Below, one piece after another: positions 51,495 to 60,853 of a stretch of 64,000 nt of DNA. A model generated the notes under the pieces. That model worked only from the letters and a program-made list of their open reading frames with translations. It was not told the DNA's origin and did no database searches. The stretch comes from JADLGL01 sp963823045 (GTDB taxonomy: Bacteria > Pseudomonadota > Alphaproteobacteria > Rhizobiales > Kaistiaceae): positions 62,001 to 126,000 of the forward strand of contig CAWGKA010000007.1 in assembly GCA_963823045.1 (NCBI GenBank), in the 5' to 3' direction. The first letter of the stretch is position 1. The number at the start of each line of letters is the position of its first letter. The translations under genes and the position numbers were made by a program.

Positions 51495-53648
51495 CTATTG
51501 GTGGGCGAAGACCGCCAACAGCAGCAACGCCACGATGTTGGTGATCTTGATCATCGGGTTCACGGCCGGACCGGCGGTGTCCTTGTAGGGATCGCCGACG
51601 GTGTCGCCGGTGACGGCAGCCTTGTGGGCTTCCGATCCCTTGCCGCCGAGATGGCCGTCTTCGATGTACTTCTTGGCATTATCCCAGGCGCCGCCGCCCG
51701 CCGTCATCGACAGCGCGACGAACAGGCCGGTGACGATTACGCCCAGAAGCATGGCGCCGACCGCGGAGAACGCGGCGACCTTGCCTTCGACGCCGCTACC
51801 GGCGACCCAGTAGATGACGAAGTAGACGACGATCGGCGACAGCACCGGCAGCAGCGAGGGAACAATCATTTCCCGAATCGCCGCCTTGGTGAGGATGTCG
51901 ACGCCCCTGGCGTAATCCGGCTTCTCCGTGCCCTGCATGATGCCGGGCTTCTCTTTGAATTGCCGGCGCACTTCCTCGACGATCGAGCCCGCAGCGCGGC
52001 CCACCGCCGTCATCGCGATACCACCGAAGAGGAACGGCAAGAGGCCGCCGAGAAGGAGGCCGGCAACGACATACGGATTGGACAGCGAGAAGGTCAGAGC
52101 GGTGAGGCCCTCGAAGAAGGGATACTCCGCGGAGTTCGCCGTGAAGAAATTGAGGTCCGACGTATAGGCGGCGAACAGCACCAGGGCGCCGAGGCCGGCT
52201 GAACCGATGGCGTAGCCCTTGGTGACGGCTTTGGTGGTGTTGCCGACCGCATCCAGCGCATCGGTGGTCTTGCGCACCTCGGCCGGCAGGTCAGCCATCT
52301 CGGCGATGCCGCCGGCATTGTCGGTGACCGGACCGAAGGCGTCGAGCGCCACGACCATGCCGGCCAGCGATAGCATTGTCGTCACCGCGATGGCGATGCC
52401 GAAGAGGCCGGCAAGATTGTAGGTCAAGAGGATGCCGATGATGATCACGATCGCCGGCAGCGCGGTCGACTCCAGCGAGATGGCAAGGCCCTGGATGACG
52501 TTCGTGCCATGCCCGGTCGCCGAGGCGCGGGCGATGGACTGCACCGGCCGGTAATTGGTGCCGGTGTAGTATTCGGTGATCCAGATGATGAGGCCGGTCA
52601 CTGCGAGGCCGGTGAGGCCGCAGAAGAAGAGATCAAGGCCGTTGAAGCTCAGCCCCGCTTCCGTCGTCAGGTCGTCGCTGAAGCCGATGATCGCCCAGGT
52701 AACGATCGCCAGCGCGACGACCGATAGGAGCGCTGTGGCCAGGAAGCCCTTGTAGAGGGCGCCCATGATCGATTGCGACGAACCGAGGCGGACGAAGAAC
52801 GTGCCAGCGATCGAGGTGATGACGCAGGCACCGGCGATTGCCAGCGGGTAGACCATCAGATCGGATACCGAGACGCCTTCCGGCATGATGACGCCGGCGC
52901 CGGTGAAGAAGATCGACGCCAGGACGATCGTCGCAACGACCGTCACGGCGTAGGTCTCGAAGAGGTCGGCCGCCATGCCGGCGCAGTCGCCGACATTGTC
53001 GCCGACATTATCGGCGATGGTGGCCGGGTTGCGCGGATCGTCCTCCGGAATACCGGCCTCGACCTTGCCGACGAGATCGCCGCCGACGTCGGCGCCCTTG
53101 GTGAAGATGCCGCCGCCGAGACGGGCGAAGATAGAGATGAGCGAGGCGCCGAAGCCGAGGGCGACGAGCGCGTCGATAACCTCACGGCTGACCGGATCGT
53201 AATCGAGGATCTGCGTCAGCACCCAGTAGTAGACGGTGACGCCGAGCAGCGCGAGGCCGGCAACCAGCATGCCGGTGATGGCGCCGGAGCGGAACGCGAT
53301 CTCAAGGCCGGCGGCGAGGCTCTTGCTCGCCGCCTGCGCGGTGCGGACATTGGCGCGCACCGACACGTTCATGCCGATGAAGCCGGCCGTGCCGGAAAGG
53401 ATGGCGCCGATCAGGAAGCCAATCGCCACGGCGAAGCCGAGGAGCCAGGCGCCCAGGGCGAAGATGAGAATGCCGACGATCGCGATCGTCGTGTATTGCC
53501 GGGTCAGATAGGCGGTGGCGCCTTCCTGAATGAAGCCGGCAATCTCCTGCATACGAGCGTTGCCGGCATCGGCTGCGATCACGGATCGTGCAGCCCAAAC
53601 GCCATAGCCGACTGCAATCAGACCGGCGACGATAATCGCATAAAGCAC
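51495..53648 (-). CDS. hppA: K+-independent H+-translocating membrane pyrophosphatase
   Basis: A 717-residue, about 16-helix proton pump driven by PPi hydrolysis. Catalytic blocks are DVGGDLVGKVEAGIPEDDPR, DNVGDNVGDCAGMAADLFE and the C-terminal DTVGDPYKDTAGPAVNPMIK, all with intact Asp/Lys residues. GNTTKAVTKG has Lys where K+-dependent enzymes have Ala, which marks the K+-independent subclass. Such pumps are typical of Rhodospirillum and Rhizobiales and help under stress or low energy. The start is a GTG at 53648 with a G-run about ten bases before it. Confidence 0.95.
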   Translation of the reverse strand: MLYAIIVAGLIAVGYGVWAARSVIAADAGNARMQEIAGFIQEGATAYLTRQYTTIAIVGILIFALGAWLLGFAVAIGFLIGAILSGTAGFIGMNVSVRANVRTAQAASKSLAAGLEIAFRSGAITGMLVAGLALLGVTVYYWVLTQILDYDPVSREVIDALVALGFGASLISIFARLGGGIFTKGADVGGDLVGKVEAGIPEDDPRNPATIADNVGDNVGDCAGMAADLFETYAVTVVATIVLASIFFTGAGVIMPEGVSVSDLMVYPLAIAGACVITSIAGTFFVRLGSSQSIMGALYKGFLATALLSVVALAIVTWAIIGFSDDLTTEAGLSFNGLDLFFCGLTGLAVTGLIIWITEYYTGTNYRPVQSIARASATGHGTNVIQGLAISLESTALPAIVIIIGILLTYNLAGLFGIAIAVTTMLSLAGMVVALDAFGPVTDNAGGIAEMADLPAEVRKTTDALDAVGNTTKAVTKGYAIGSAGLGALVLFAAYTSDLNFFTANSAEYPFFEGLTALTFSLSNPYVVAGLLLGGLLPFLFGGIAMTAVGRAAGSIVEEVRRQFKEKPGIMQGTEKPDYARGVDILTKAAIREMIVPSLLPVLSPIVVYFVIYWVAGSGVEGKVAAFSAVGAMLLGVIVTGLFVALSMTAGGGAWDNAKKYIEDGHLGGKGSEAHKAAVTGDTVGDPYKDTAGPAVNPMIKITNIVALLLLAVFAHQ

Positions 53649-53724
53649 TTTGTCATTCCCCCCGATGGGCCAGTCTTGTGGCGCCGTCCGACGACGCCGA
53701 CTGACGTGTTCTTGGCCTCAGAAT

Positions 53725-53746
53725 CGGACTGTCCCCCCACAGTCCG
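53725..53746. repeat. Inverted repeat upstream of hppA
   Basis: A perfect eight-bp stem, CGGACTGT with ACAGTCCG, around CCCCCC, 77 to 98 bases before the hppA start. It could be a 5'-leader hairpin or a protein-binding site. Confidence 0.5.
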
Positions 53747-53803
53747 GCTCGATTCCTGCGCGGCCCGGTATGACCTGCGAGGTCAAGGCAGTCAAGATGT
53801 CGC

Positions 53804-53832
53804 ACTGGGGTTAGACACCTTTGAACCCCAGT
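53804..53832. repeat. Second inverted repeat in the hppA/oxidase gap
   Basis: A perfect nine-bp stem, ACTGGGGTT with AACCCCAGT, separated by eleven bases. It lies about 160 bases from the hppA start and 170 from the oxidase start; its role is unknown. Confidence 0.5.
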
Positions 53833-54000
53833 ATTTCTGCCGTTCCGCGGCCGATACCGGCGCGTGCGTTTTCGTGTCGCACCGTCGCGGCCGCGCGGAA
53901 TGGCGCCGCGTCCGGAGTCGACTATTTTATGTGCCCGAATGTCGAACTCCCGGATTCTCGTTCGTCGTGGGATTGACGAGATCATGACGAAGGACTTCCC

Positions 54001-55383
54001 ATGCCAACCAATTCAATGCTCGACCAGCAGGCCATCGCGGCGCTCACCCAGTCCATCCGAGGCCGCGTGATCACCGCCGCCGACGCGGATTATGACCGGT
54101 TGCGCGGCCTGATGTATGGCGGCTTTGATCGCCACCCGGCGGTCATCATACGTGTCGCCCACGCCGCCGACACCGCGGCGGCCGTTCGTTTTGCGCGCGA
54201 CCACGGCGCGGAGCTGTCGGTGCGAAGCGGCGGCCACAGCAATGCAGGACACAGCAGCAATGACGGCGGTGTCGTCATAGACCTTCGAGACCTGAAGGCG
54301 CTCGATATCGACCCGGGCGCGCGGACGGCTTGGGCCGAAACAGGGCTGACGGCCTCGGAATTCACGAAAGCTGCCGCTGAGCATTCGCTTGCCGTCGGAT
54401 TCGGGGACGCGGGCTCGGTCGGGCTCGGCGGGATCACGCTCGGCGGCGGCGTCGGCTTCCTGGTGCGCAAATACGGCCTGACTATCAATTCGCTGCTGGC
54501 GGTCGAGATCGTCACCGCAAATGGCGAGATCGTCACCGCCGATGCGGAGACGCATCCGGATCTGTTCTGGGCAATTCGGGGTGGTGGCGGAAATTTCGGG
54601 GTGGTGACACGCCTCAAATTCAAGCTCCATCCAGTCGGCGAGATCGTCGGCGGCATGCTCGTGTTGCCGGCGACGGCGGAGACCGTCGCGGGCTTCGTCG
54701 CCGCGGCCGAGGCGGCACCAGAGGAACTCTCCACGATCGCCAATGTCATGCCGGCGCCGCCCATGCCGTTCCTGCCGGCCGAGATTCACGGCAAGCCGAT
54801 CATCATGGGACTGCTCGCCTATGCCGGCGACGTAGCGGCGGGCCTCCGCGCGATCGAGCCGTTCAAGCAGCTTGCCGCGCCCCTTGCCGACATGGTTCGG
54901 CTAATGCGGTTGCCTGACCTCTACCCGCCGGAGGATCCCGACTACCACCCAACTGTGGTGTCGCGAACGATGTTCATCGATCGCGTCGACATCGGCGTCG
55001 CGGCGGAAATCCTCGACCGCCTCAACGCTTCCGACGCCACCCTGCGCGTCGCGCAGCTCCGTGTGCTCGGCGGCGCCGCCAGCCGCGTCGCGGCGGACGC
55101 GACGGCTTACGCCCATCGCGGCAGCAAGATCATGGCCAATGTCGCCGCCTTCTATGACGGCGCGGGTGACAAGCCGCGCCGCGACGCATGGTGTGCGGAC
55201 TTCGCCGACGCGCTGCGCCAGGGTGACGATGGCGCCTATGTCAATTTTCTCGGCGATGACGGTGCGGCGCGCATTCGCGCCGCGTATCCGGGTGCGACCT
55301 GGGAACGGCTGCGGCGCATCAAGGGGCGGTACGACCCGACGAACCTGTTCCGGTTGAACCAGAACATCCCGCCCCTCACCTGA
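54001..55383 (+). CDS. FAD-linked oxidase of the BBE-like family
   Basis: A 460-residue flavoprotein of the PCMH/FAD-binding-4 type with a C-terminal berberine-bridge-like segment. SVRSGGHSNAGH contains the His that anchors FAD by an 8-alpha bond. GDAGSVGLGGITLGGGVGFL is the second flavin loop; it lacks the Cys of bicovalent members, so a single covalent bond is expected. It ends with YDPTNLFRLNQNIPP, the usual BBE signature. Substrates of relatives include sugars, alcohols and hexose oligomers; here unknown. It has no signal peptide. Confidence 0.87.
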   Translation: MPTNSMLDQQAIAALTQSIRGRVITAADADYDRLRGLMYGGFDRHPAVIIRVAHAADTAAAVRFARDHGAELSVRSGGHSNAGHSSNDGGVVIDLRDLKALDIDPGARTAWAETGLTASEFTKAAAEHSLAVGFGDAGSVGLGGITLGGGVGFLVRKYGLTINSLLAVEIVTANGEIVTADAETHPDLFWAIRGGGGNFGVVTRLKFKLHPVGEIVGGMLVLPATAETVAGFVAAAEAAPEELSTIANVMPAPPMPFLPAEIHGKPIIMGLLAYAGDVAAGLRAIEPFKQLAAPLADMVRLMRLPDLYPPEDPDYHPTVVSRTMFIDRVDIGVAAEILDRLNASDATLRVAQLRVLGGAASRVAADATAYAHRGSKIMANVAAFYDGAGDKPRRDAWCADFADALRQGDDGAYVNFLGDDGAARIRAAYPGATWERLRRIKGRYDPTNLFRLNQNIPPLT

Positions 55384-55388
55384 CGCAG

Positions 55389-56609
55389 TCAGGCCGGCTG
55401 GCGGCGGGCGTGCAGGATGAGAAAAAGAAGCGAAGCAAGGACGACCGCAACCACCGGAAAGACGATCAGGTTGATCGTGTTCCACCCCGACGCGTTCAGG
55501 ATCTTGCCGGAGAAGAAGGAGGCGAACGCCACGGTGCCGAAGACGATGAGGTCGTTGAAGCCTTCGACGCGACCGCGTTCGGAGGGCCGATAGGTGTCCG
55601 TCAGCATCGCCGTCGCACCGACGAAGGCGAAGTTCCAGCCGACGCCGAGCAGGATCAGCATGCCCCAGAAATGAAGGAGCTCGATGCCGGCGATGCCGAC
55701 CAAGGCGCTGAGGACGAGGAAACTCAGCCCCGTGGCGACGATCGTCTCTTTGCCGAGCCAGAGGATGAGGCGGCCGGTGATGAGGCTTGGCGCGAACATG
55801 GCGATGACGTGCCACTGAATGCCGAGCACGGCCTCTCCCTGCGTGTGGTGCTGACCGACCATGGCGAGCGGCGCGGCGGTCATAACGAACGACATGAGCG
55901 CGAAGGACGCCGTCGCGCAGAGGAGAGCGACGAGGAAACGCGGCTGACTGGCGATCACCCGCAGCGGACGCGGAGGCTGCTCGCCGAAGTCTCCGCTCGC
56001 GGCGCGTCGGGGTGGGAAGCGCAGGCCCGAGAGCACCAATATGCCGATCAGCGCGATGACCGGCAGGGCAACGAAAGTTCCGACAAAAGGCAGCGGATCG
56101 AACAAATTTCGGGTGAAGAGGACAATCTGCGGCGCCACCAGCGCGGTGATGATGCCGCCGATCATGACGCGTGAGATGGCAAGCCCGCGCATTTCGGGCG
56201 GAACGGCCTCGGCGGCCGCGAAGCGGTATTGCTGAACGAAGGCGCTGGCGAAGCCTATGAGGAACAGGGCCAGGGCAAACAGCGCGAACGAGCCAGCCCA
56301 CAGCGCGCCAGCGGCGATGAGCCCGCCGGCGATAGCCGCGCTCGCGCCGGCCATCAGGCCTTTGCGGCGGCCGATTCGCTGCATCAGCAGGGCCGCGGGC
56401 AGCGCTCCGGCAGCAAGCCCGAAGGCCATGCCAGAAACCGGCAAGGTGGCCAGCGACTTGTCCTCGCCGAGCAGATAGGAACCGCCAAGGCCCCCGAGGG
56501 CGATCGCCATCACCGCACCGGTCCCGTTCAGCGACTGAGCCGCCAGCAGGATCCAGGTATTGCGGATGCCCTGGGCAGTCGACTGCGTGGTCGTTTCGAT
56601 CGCGGTCAT
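55389..56609 (-). CDS. MFS transporter, 12-helix
   Basis: A 406-residue major-facilitator permease with 12 predicted helices. Motif A-like LLMQRIGRRKGLMAGA lies between helices 2 and 3, and the second half has TDTYRPSERGRVEGFNDLIVFG. Uncharacterised MFS proteins of this group regularly follow thiL in alphaproteobacteria. Its ATG overlaps the thiL stop by four bases, so co-expression is likely. The substrate is unknown; a thiamin connection would be speculation. Confidence 0.87.
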   Translation of the reverse strand: MTAIETTTQSTAQGIRNTWILLAAQSLNGTGAVMAIALGGLGGSYLLGEDKSLATLPVSGMAFGLAAGALPAALLMQRIGRRKGLMAGASAAIAGGLIAAGALWAGSFALFALALFLIGFASAFVQQYRFAAAEAVPPEMRGLAISRVMIGGIITALVAPQIVLFTRNLFDPLPFVGTFVALPVIALIGILVLSGLRFPPRRAASGDFGEQPPRPLRVIASQPRFLVALLCATASFALMSFVMTAAPLAMVGQHHTQGEAVLGIQWHVIAMFAPSLITGRLILWLGKETIVATGLSFLVLSALVGIAGIELLHFWGMLILLGVGWNFAFVGATAMLTDTYRPSERGRVEGFNDLIVFGTVAFASFFSGKILNASGWNTINLIVFPVVAVVLASLLFLILHARRQPA

Positions 56610-57589
56610 GAGCCCTGCCCGGCGAAGTGGTCGTAGGCGGTGTGACGGAAGATCATCGGTCGCCCGGCAGCATCAAGGAAGACGCGCGCGCCCGAGGCGT
56701 CGGTTATGCGCCCTATTCGCGTCAATGACACGCCTATCCGTTCGGCCTCGGCGATGAGGGGCGGACCCTCTGCGGGCACTGCTGTCAGCAAGATCTCGTA
56801 ATCGTCGCCGCCGGTTAGCGCCGTTTCCAGCAAAACCAATTCACCGGAAATCGCCATTCGGGCCGGTTCGGACAGCGGAACCTCGTCCGCCCTCACCTCG
56901 GCGCCCACATTCGAAGCGGCGCAGATCTTGGCGACATCGCCGACGAGACCGTCCGACACGTCCATCGCTGCGGTCGCATAGCGGGCAACAAGCGGTGCAA
57001 AGGCGACGCGCGGCTCGGGATAGAGGAAACGCCGCAGCAGATGCTCCGTTGTCGAGGCGGAGCCAAATGCCCTGCCCTTGCGGACGAGCAAGCCGAGCGC
57101 GGCGTCGCCGATCGTCCCGGTAACGTAGATATCGTCGCCCGGCCGTGCCGTGCTGCGGCGTACCATCCTGCTGGCGGGAACGCGGCCGAACGCCGTGATC
57201 GCGATGCTGATCTGTTCACTGGCGCTGGTGTCGCCGCCCATGAGGCGGATGCCATAGCGCTCCTGATCGGCGGCAAGGCCTTCGGCGAAGCGCGCCACCC
57301 AGGCTTCGTCGCAGGAAGCGCCAAGGCCTAGCGCCAGGACATAGCCGACCGGCTCAGCGCCCTTGGCGGCAAGGTCGGAAAGATTGACGCGCAACGCCTT
57401 GGCGGCGATCGCATCGGCCGGATCCTCCAGGAAATGCACACCCTCGACGATCATGTCGTTGGTGATGACGAGATCGAAGCCGGGCTCGGATGCGAGGCTC
57501 GCCGCATCGTCGATAAGATCGAGGCCCTCGGGCCCGGCGAGCGGCCGGAAATAGCGGCGGATCAGCTCGTGTTCGGGCAGCTGAGCCAT
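56606..57589 (-). CDS. thiL: Thiamine-monophosphate kinase
   Basis: A 327-residue kinase that converts thiamine monophosphate to the diphosphate coenzyme. IDDAASLASEPGFDLVITND provides the magnesium/nucleotide Asp residues. GVHFLED, LMGGDTSAS and ALTGGDDYEILLT are the other family blocks. It lies nine bases after nusB on the same strand and overlaps the MFS gene. The order nusB-thiL is widely conserved. Confidence 0.94.
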   Translation of the reverse strand: MAQLPEHELIRRYFRPLAGPEGLDLIDDAASLASEPGFDLVITNDMIVEGVHFLEDPADAIAAKALRVNLSDLAAKGAEPVGYVLALGLGASCDEAWVARFAEGLAADQERYGIRLMGGDTSASEQISIAITAFGRVPASRMVRRSTARPGDDIYVTGTIGDAALGLLVRKGRAFGSASTTEHLLRRFLYPEPRVAFAPLVARYATAAMDVSDGLVGDVAKICAASNVGAEVRADEVPLSEPARMAISGELVLLETALTGGDDYEILLTAVPAEGPPLIAEAERIGVSLTRIGRITDASGARVFLDAAGRPMIFRHTAYDHFAGQGS

Positions 57590-57598
57590 TGGCCCGCC

Positions 57599-58090
57599 TC
57601 AGCCGCCTCCCCGACCGCTCGCCGCCGGCGCAGCAAATTCGGCCGGGCGTAGCTGGCGGGCGAGATTGTCGAGGACGGCATTGACCATCCCCGGCTCCTC
57701 GGCGTCGAAGAAGGCCTTGGCGACGTCGACATATTCGTTGATGACGACGCGCCCCGGAACTTTCGGGCAGGACAGCAGCTCCCACGCGGCAGAGCGCAGG
57801 ATGGCGCGGAGCGTGACATCGAGCCGGGTCAGAGGCCAGCCGACGACAAGGGCCATGTGAATCTTCGGATCGAGTTCACGCTGCTGGTTGACGACGCCGG
57901 CGACGAGATCTTGAAAGAATTTCGCGTCGGCGTCGCGGTAGCGGACGCCGTCGAGTTCCTTGCCGAGGCGGAATGTCTCGAACTCCTCGACGACCTCGTT
58001 CAGCGAGACCCCGCCGACATCCATCTGATAGAGCGCCTGCACGGCGGCGAGCCGCGCCGCGCTTCTTGCCTCGATCGATTTGCCGGCCAT
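57599..58090 (-). CDS. nusB: Transcription antitermination factor NusB
   Basis: A 163-residue helical protein. It starts SARLAAVQALYQMDVGG and continues with ILRSAAWELLSCPKVPGRVVINEYVDVAK and AFFDAEEPGMVNAVLDNLAR, which are the NusB core blocks. It binds boxA RNA with S10 in rRNA antitermination. It follows ribH by two bases and precedes thiL. A Gly/Ala-rich tail ends the protein. Confidence 0.95.
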   Translation of the reverse strand: MAGKSIEARSAARLAAVQALYQMDVGGVSLNEVVEEFETFRLGKELDGVRYRDADAKFFQDLVAGVVNQQRELDPKIHMALVVGWPLTRLDVTLRAILRSAAWELLSCPKVPGRVVINEYVDVAKAFFDAEEPGMVNAVLDNLARQLRPAEFAAPAASGRGGG

Positions 58091-58092
58091 CG

Positions 58093-58551
58093 TCAGCTCT
58101 GCTGCAGGGACCGACGCAACGCGGCCATGGCGAGCGCCGCCTTGGCTGCACCGCCGCCCTTGTCCTTCTCCGCCACGCGGGCACGCGCCCAGGCCTGCTC
58201 GCGTGACTCCACCGTCAAAATGCCATTGCCGACAGCGAGGCGCTTTGCCACTGCGAGATCCATGACGGCGCGCGCCGACTGGATGGCGACGATGTCGTAA
58301 TGCGAGGTCTCGCCGCGAATGACGCAGCCGAGGAGGACGTAGCCGTCATAGACCAGCGGCCGCGCCTCAAGCGCCATGGCGAGGGCCGACGGAATCTCCA
58401 GAACCCCCGGGACGGAGATTCGGTCATGCGTTGCGCCGACCAACTCCAGCGCTGCGAGCGCGCCGGCCACGAGTTCATCGGCGATATCGTCATAGAACCG
58501 CGCGTCGATGACGAGCATATGCGGTGCGGCAGCCATTTCGCTTTCATCCAT
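58093..58551 (-). CDS. ribH: 6,7-dimethyl-8-ribityllumazine synthase
   Basis: A 152-residue lumazine synthase, the next-to-last step of riboflavin synthesis. Family blocks are ISVPGVLEIPSALAMAL, GCVIRGETSHYDIV with the catalytic His, and VGNGILTVESREQAWARA. It is located between ribE and nusB; 50 bases separate it from ribE. The ATG at 58551 is used, but a second one five codons later is possible. Subunits assemble into pentamers or icosahedra. Confidence 0.95.
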   Translation of the reverse strand: MDESEMAAAPHMLVIDARFYDDIADELVAGALAALELVGATHDRISVPGVLEIPSALAMALEARPLVYDGYVLLGCVIRGETSHYDIVAIQSARAVMDLAVAKRLAVGNGILTVESREQAWARARVAEKDKGGGAAKAALAMAALRRSLQQS

Positions 58552-58601
58552 GAGTGATGGCGCTGACCAATCATGCGGGCCGGCGAAAGTCCAGAACGAT
58601 G

Positions 58602-59204
58602 CTAGTCCTGCGACAGGAGGCGCGCCACATAGCGGGCGACGAGATCGACCTCCAGATTGACCGCGTCGCCGGCCTTGCGATCACCCCAGGTGGTCACGGC
58701 CAGCGTGTGCGGGATGAGGTGGCAGTCGAAGCGGGCGCCGTCGACGGCGTTGACGGTGAGCGAGGTGCCATCCAGCGCGACCGAGCCCTTTTGCGCGACG
58801 AAGCGGGCAAGCGCAGGCGGTGCCTCGAAGCGGAAGGCGACGGTCTCGCCCATGTCCTCTCGGCTGACGATCGTCGCCAGACCGTCGACATGGCCGCTGA
58901 CCCAATGTCCCCCCAGTTCATCGCCAACGCGCAGCGAGCGTTCGAGATTGACGCGCGTACCCGGCCGCCACGTGCCCGCCGTGGTGAGGCGAAGCGTCTC
59001 GGGTCCAAGGTCGACCGAGAGCCGCAGAACGTCCCTCGTCTCGTCCGCCTCGGTGATCGTCAGGCAAATACCGGAGAAGCAGACCGATGCACCGATGGCC
59101 GGCAGACCACCGCCGGCCTGCGCTTCGACGACAACGCGGGCAACGTCGCCATCAGGCGTGATCGAAGCGATGCGGCCGACGCCGGTGACGATGCCGGTGA
59201 ACAT
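58602..59204 (-). CDS. ribE: Riboflavin synthase alpha subunit
   Basis: A 200-residue protein of two lumazine-binding barrels. The start MFTGIVTGVGRIASI is diagnostic, and the first barrel holds GASVCFSGICLTI. The second has HWVSGHVDGLATI and GTSLTVNAVDG. It dismutates two lumazines to riboflavin. The ATG at 59204 overlaps the ribD stop by one base (TGATG). Confidence 0.95.
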   Translation of the reverse strand: MFTGIVTGVGRIASITPDGDVARVVVEAQAGGGLPAIGASVCFSGICLTITEADETRDVLRLSVDLGPETLRLTTAGTWRPGTRVNLERSLRVGDELGGHWVSGHVDGLATIVSREDMGETVAFRFEAPPALARFVAQKGSVALDGTSLTVNAVDGARFDCHLIPHTLAVTTWGDRKAGDAVNLEVDLVARYVARLLSQD

Positions 59205-60346
59205 CAACGGGTCCTGAGATAGCGGCGGAGACGGTCCTCGCCGATCACCGCGTCGTCGATGAGGCGGTAGCGCGGGCTGCGTTCGATGGCCGAGAGCGCT
59301 TGCCCGGCGAGCGCGCGAACGCCTTCCGGGCCGACGATGACGGGGGCACGGAAGAAGATGACTTCATCGGCGAGGTCGAGCGAAACGATACCGGCCGCGA
59401 TCTTGGCGCCGCCTTCGACGAGCACGCGAGTGCGGCCGTCCTCGGCAAGGCGCGTGAAGACGAGACTAAGGTCGATGCCGCCCGAGCCCGTTCCGACGCG
59501 TTTGACGATGACGCCCGCATCTTCGAGTGCGGCAATGCGCGCTTCGTCGGCGTCTTCCGTGACCATCAGCCAGAACGGCACCTCGCGCGCCGTCTTGACG
59601 AGGTTGGTGTCGAGGGAGATGCGCGCCTGGCTATCGACGACGACGCGCACGGGCTGTGGGTCGGGTAGCGGCGGACGACGGATGGTGAGGCGCGGGTCAT
59701 CGACGATAACCGTGCCGAGGCCAACGAGGATGGCGTCATATTCGGCGCGCATCGCCTGCACGCGCTCGAAGGCGGGGCGGCCGGTCACCATCATGCGTTC
59801 CTGGTCGCCGCGGCCGATCATGCCGTCGGCTGAGATGGCGAGCTTGAGCGTGACCCAAGGGCGCCCCTTGTTGATGCGGGCGATGTGGCCGCCATGGGCG
59901 AGCGCCGCCTCGGCCTCGAGGACGCCGCTCGTGACCTCGATCCCGGCGGCCTTCAGCATGGCGAGGCCGCGGCCGGAGACGCGCGGATCGGGATCCGTCA
60001 TGGTCGTGACGACGCGGGCGACGCCGGCCTCGATCAGCGCATTGGCGCAGGGCGGCGTCTGCCCGGTATGGCTGCACGGCTCGAGCGTGACATAGGCCGT
60101 GGCGCCGCGGGCGCTCTCCCCGGCCTCGGCAAGCGCCACGACCTCGGCATGCGGACGGCCGCCAAGCGCCGTCCAGCCGCGGCCGAGAATGCGCGGTCCG
60201 CCGATTTCGGGCCTGACGATCAGCGCGCCGACGGCGGGGTTGGTGCCGGTGCGGCCGAGATTGCGACGGCCGAGCCTGAGGGCTGCCGCCATCAGTCTGC
60301 GGTCGAGCTCGCCGTCCACGGGTTGGCTAGGGTTCGTCGTCGGCAT
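59204..60346 (-). CDS. ribD: Bifunctional riboflavin deaminase/reductase RibD
   Basis: A 380-residue two-domain enzyme. The N-terminal deaminase has the zinc ligands in PHAEVVAL, PCSHTGQTPPC and the flanking GRTGTNPAVGALIV. The C-terminal reductase (from about residue 160) has KLAISADGMIGRG, VVDSQARISLDTNLVKTA and VLVEGGAKIAAGIVSLDLADE. It performs the second and third steps of riboflavin synthesis. The ATG at 60346 overlaps the end of nrdR by 20 bases; residue 19 is another Met. It opens ribD-ribE-ribH-nusB-thiL. Confidence 0.95.
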   Translation of the reverse strand: MPTTNPSQPVDGELDRRLMAAALRLGRRNLGRTGTNPAVGALIVRPEIGGPRILGRGWTALGGRPHAEVVALAEAGESARGATAYVTLEPCSHTGQTPPCANALIEAGVARVVTTMTDPDPRVSGRGLAMLKAAGIEVTSGVLEAEAALAHGGHIARINKGRPWVTLKLAISADGMIGRGDQERMMVTGRPAFERVQAMRAEYDAILVGLGTVIVDDPRLTIRRPPLPDPQPVRVVVDSQARISLDTNLVKTAREVPFWLMVTEDADEARIAALEDAGVIVKRVGTGSGGIDLSLVFTRLAEDGRTRVLVEGGAKIAAGIVSLDLADEVIFFRAPVIVGPEGVRALAGQALSAIERSPRYRLIDDAVIGEDRLRRYLRTR

Positions 60347-60824
60347 CGGGCGTTTCTAATGATGGCACGCGCCCATCGCCCGACAATTCGCCGAGCAGGG
60401 TTTCGAAGTCCTTCGCCTCGCGGAAATTGCGATAGACCGAAGCGAAGCGAACATAGGCCACATCGTCGAGGCGCTTCAGGCCTTCCATCACCAACAGGCC
60501 GATCTGATCGGCCGGCACCTCAGAATCGCCCGCGCTTTCCAGCTGGCGGACGATGCCGTTGAGCATGCGCTCGACACGCTCCGGATCGACCTGACGCTTG
60601 CGCAGCGCAACCTGCACCGAGCGCATCAGCTTGTCGCGGTCGAAGGGCACGCGACGGCCGCTCCGCTTCACAACGGTCAGTTCGCGCAGCTGAATGCGTT
60701 CGAAGGTGGTGAAGCGACCACCGCAATCGGCGCAGACGCGGCGGCGCCGGATCGAGGTGTTGTCCCCCGACGGCCGCGAGTCCTTCACCTGGGTGTTATC
60801 GCTGCCGCAGTAAGGGCACCGCAT
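60327..60824 (-). CDS. nrdR: Transcriptional repressor NrdR
   Basis: A 165-residue regulator of ribonucleotide reductase genes. An N-terminal zinc ribbon (CPYC and CADC pairs) is followed by GRFTTFERIQL and an ATP-cone domain with KRSGRRVPFDRDKLMRSVQVAL. YVRFASVYRNFREAKDFE is the family's C-terminal block. It lies 29 bases downstream of glyA and overlaps ribD. The glyA-nrdR-ribD order is typical of alphaproteobacteria. Confidence 0.96.
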   Translation of the reverse strand: MRCPYCGSDNTQVKDSRPSGDNTSIRRRRVCADCGGRFTTFERIQLRELTVVKRSGRRVPFDRDKLMRSVQVALRKRQVDPERVERMLNGIVRQLESAGDSEVPADQIGLLVMEGLKRLDDVAYVRFASVYRNFREAKDFETLLGELSGDGRVPSLETPDADDEP

Positions 60825-60853
60825 ATCGGCTCTCCGCCGCCCGGCCCGATCCG

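Larger units (their letters stand above)
53649..54000. other. hppA/oxidase intergenic region with two hairpins
   Basis: This 352-base divergent gap holds the promoters of hppA and the flavoprotein oxidase. It contains two perfect inverted repeats: CGGACTGT/ACAGTCCG (53725-53746, loop of six C) and ACTGGGGTT/AACCCCAGT (53804-53832, eleven-base loop). The first would fall in or near the hppA leader. No gene or known riboswitch is recognisable. Confidence 0.5.

Noticed and set aside
52773..53987. Plus-strand open frame antisense to hppA
   Set aside because: Charged shadow of the pyrophosphatase helices, without motifs.
54901..56301. Minus-strand open frame running across the oxidase end and the MFS gene
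   Set aside because: It is in a different frame from the 12-helix transporter and reads as Arg/His-rich shadow sequence.
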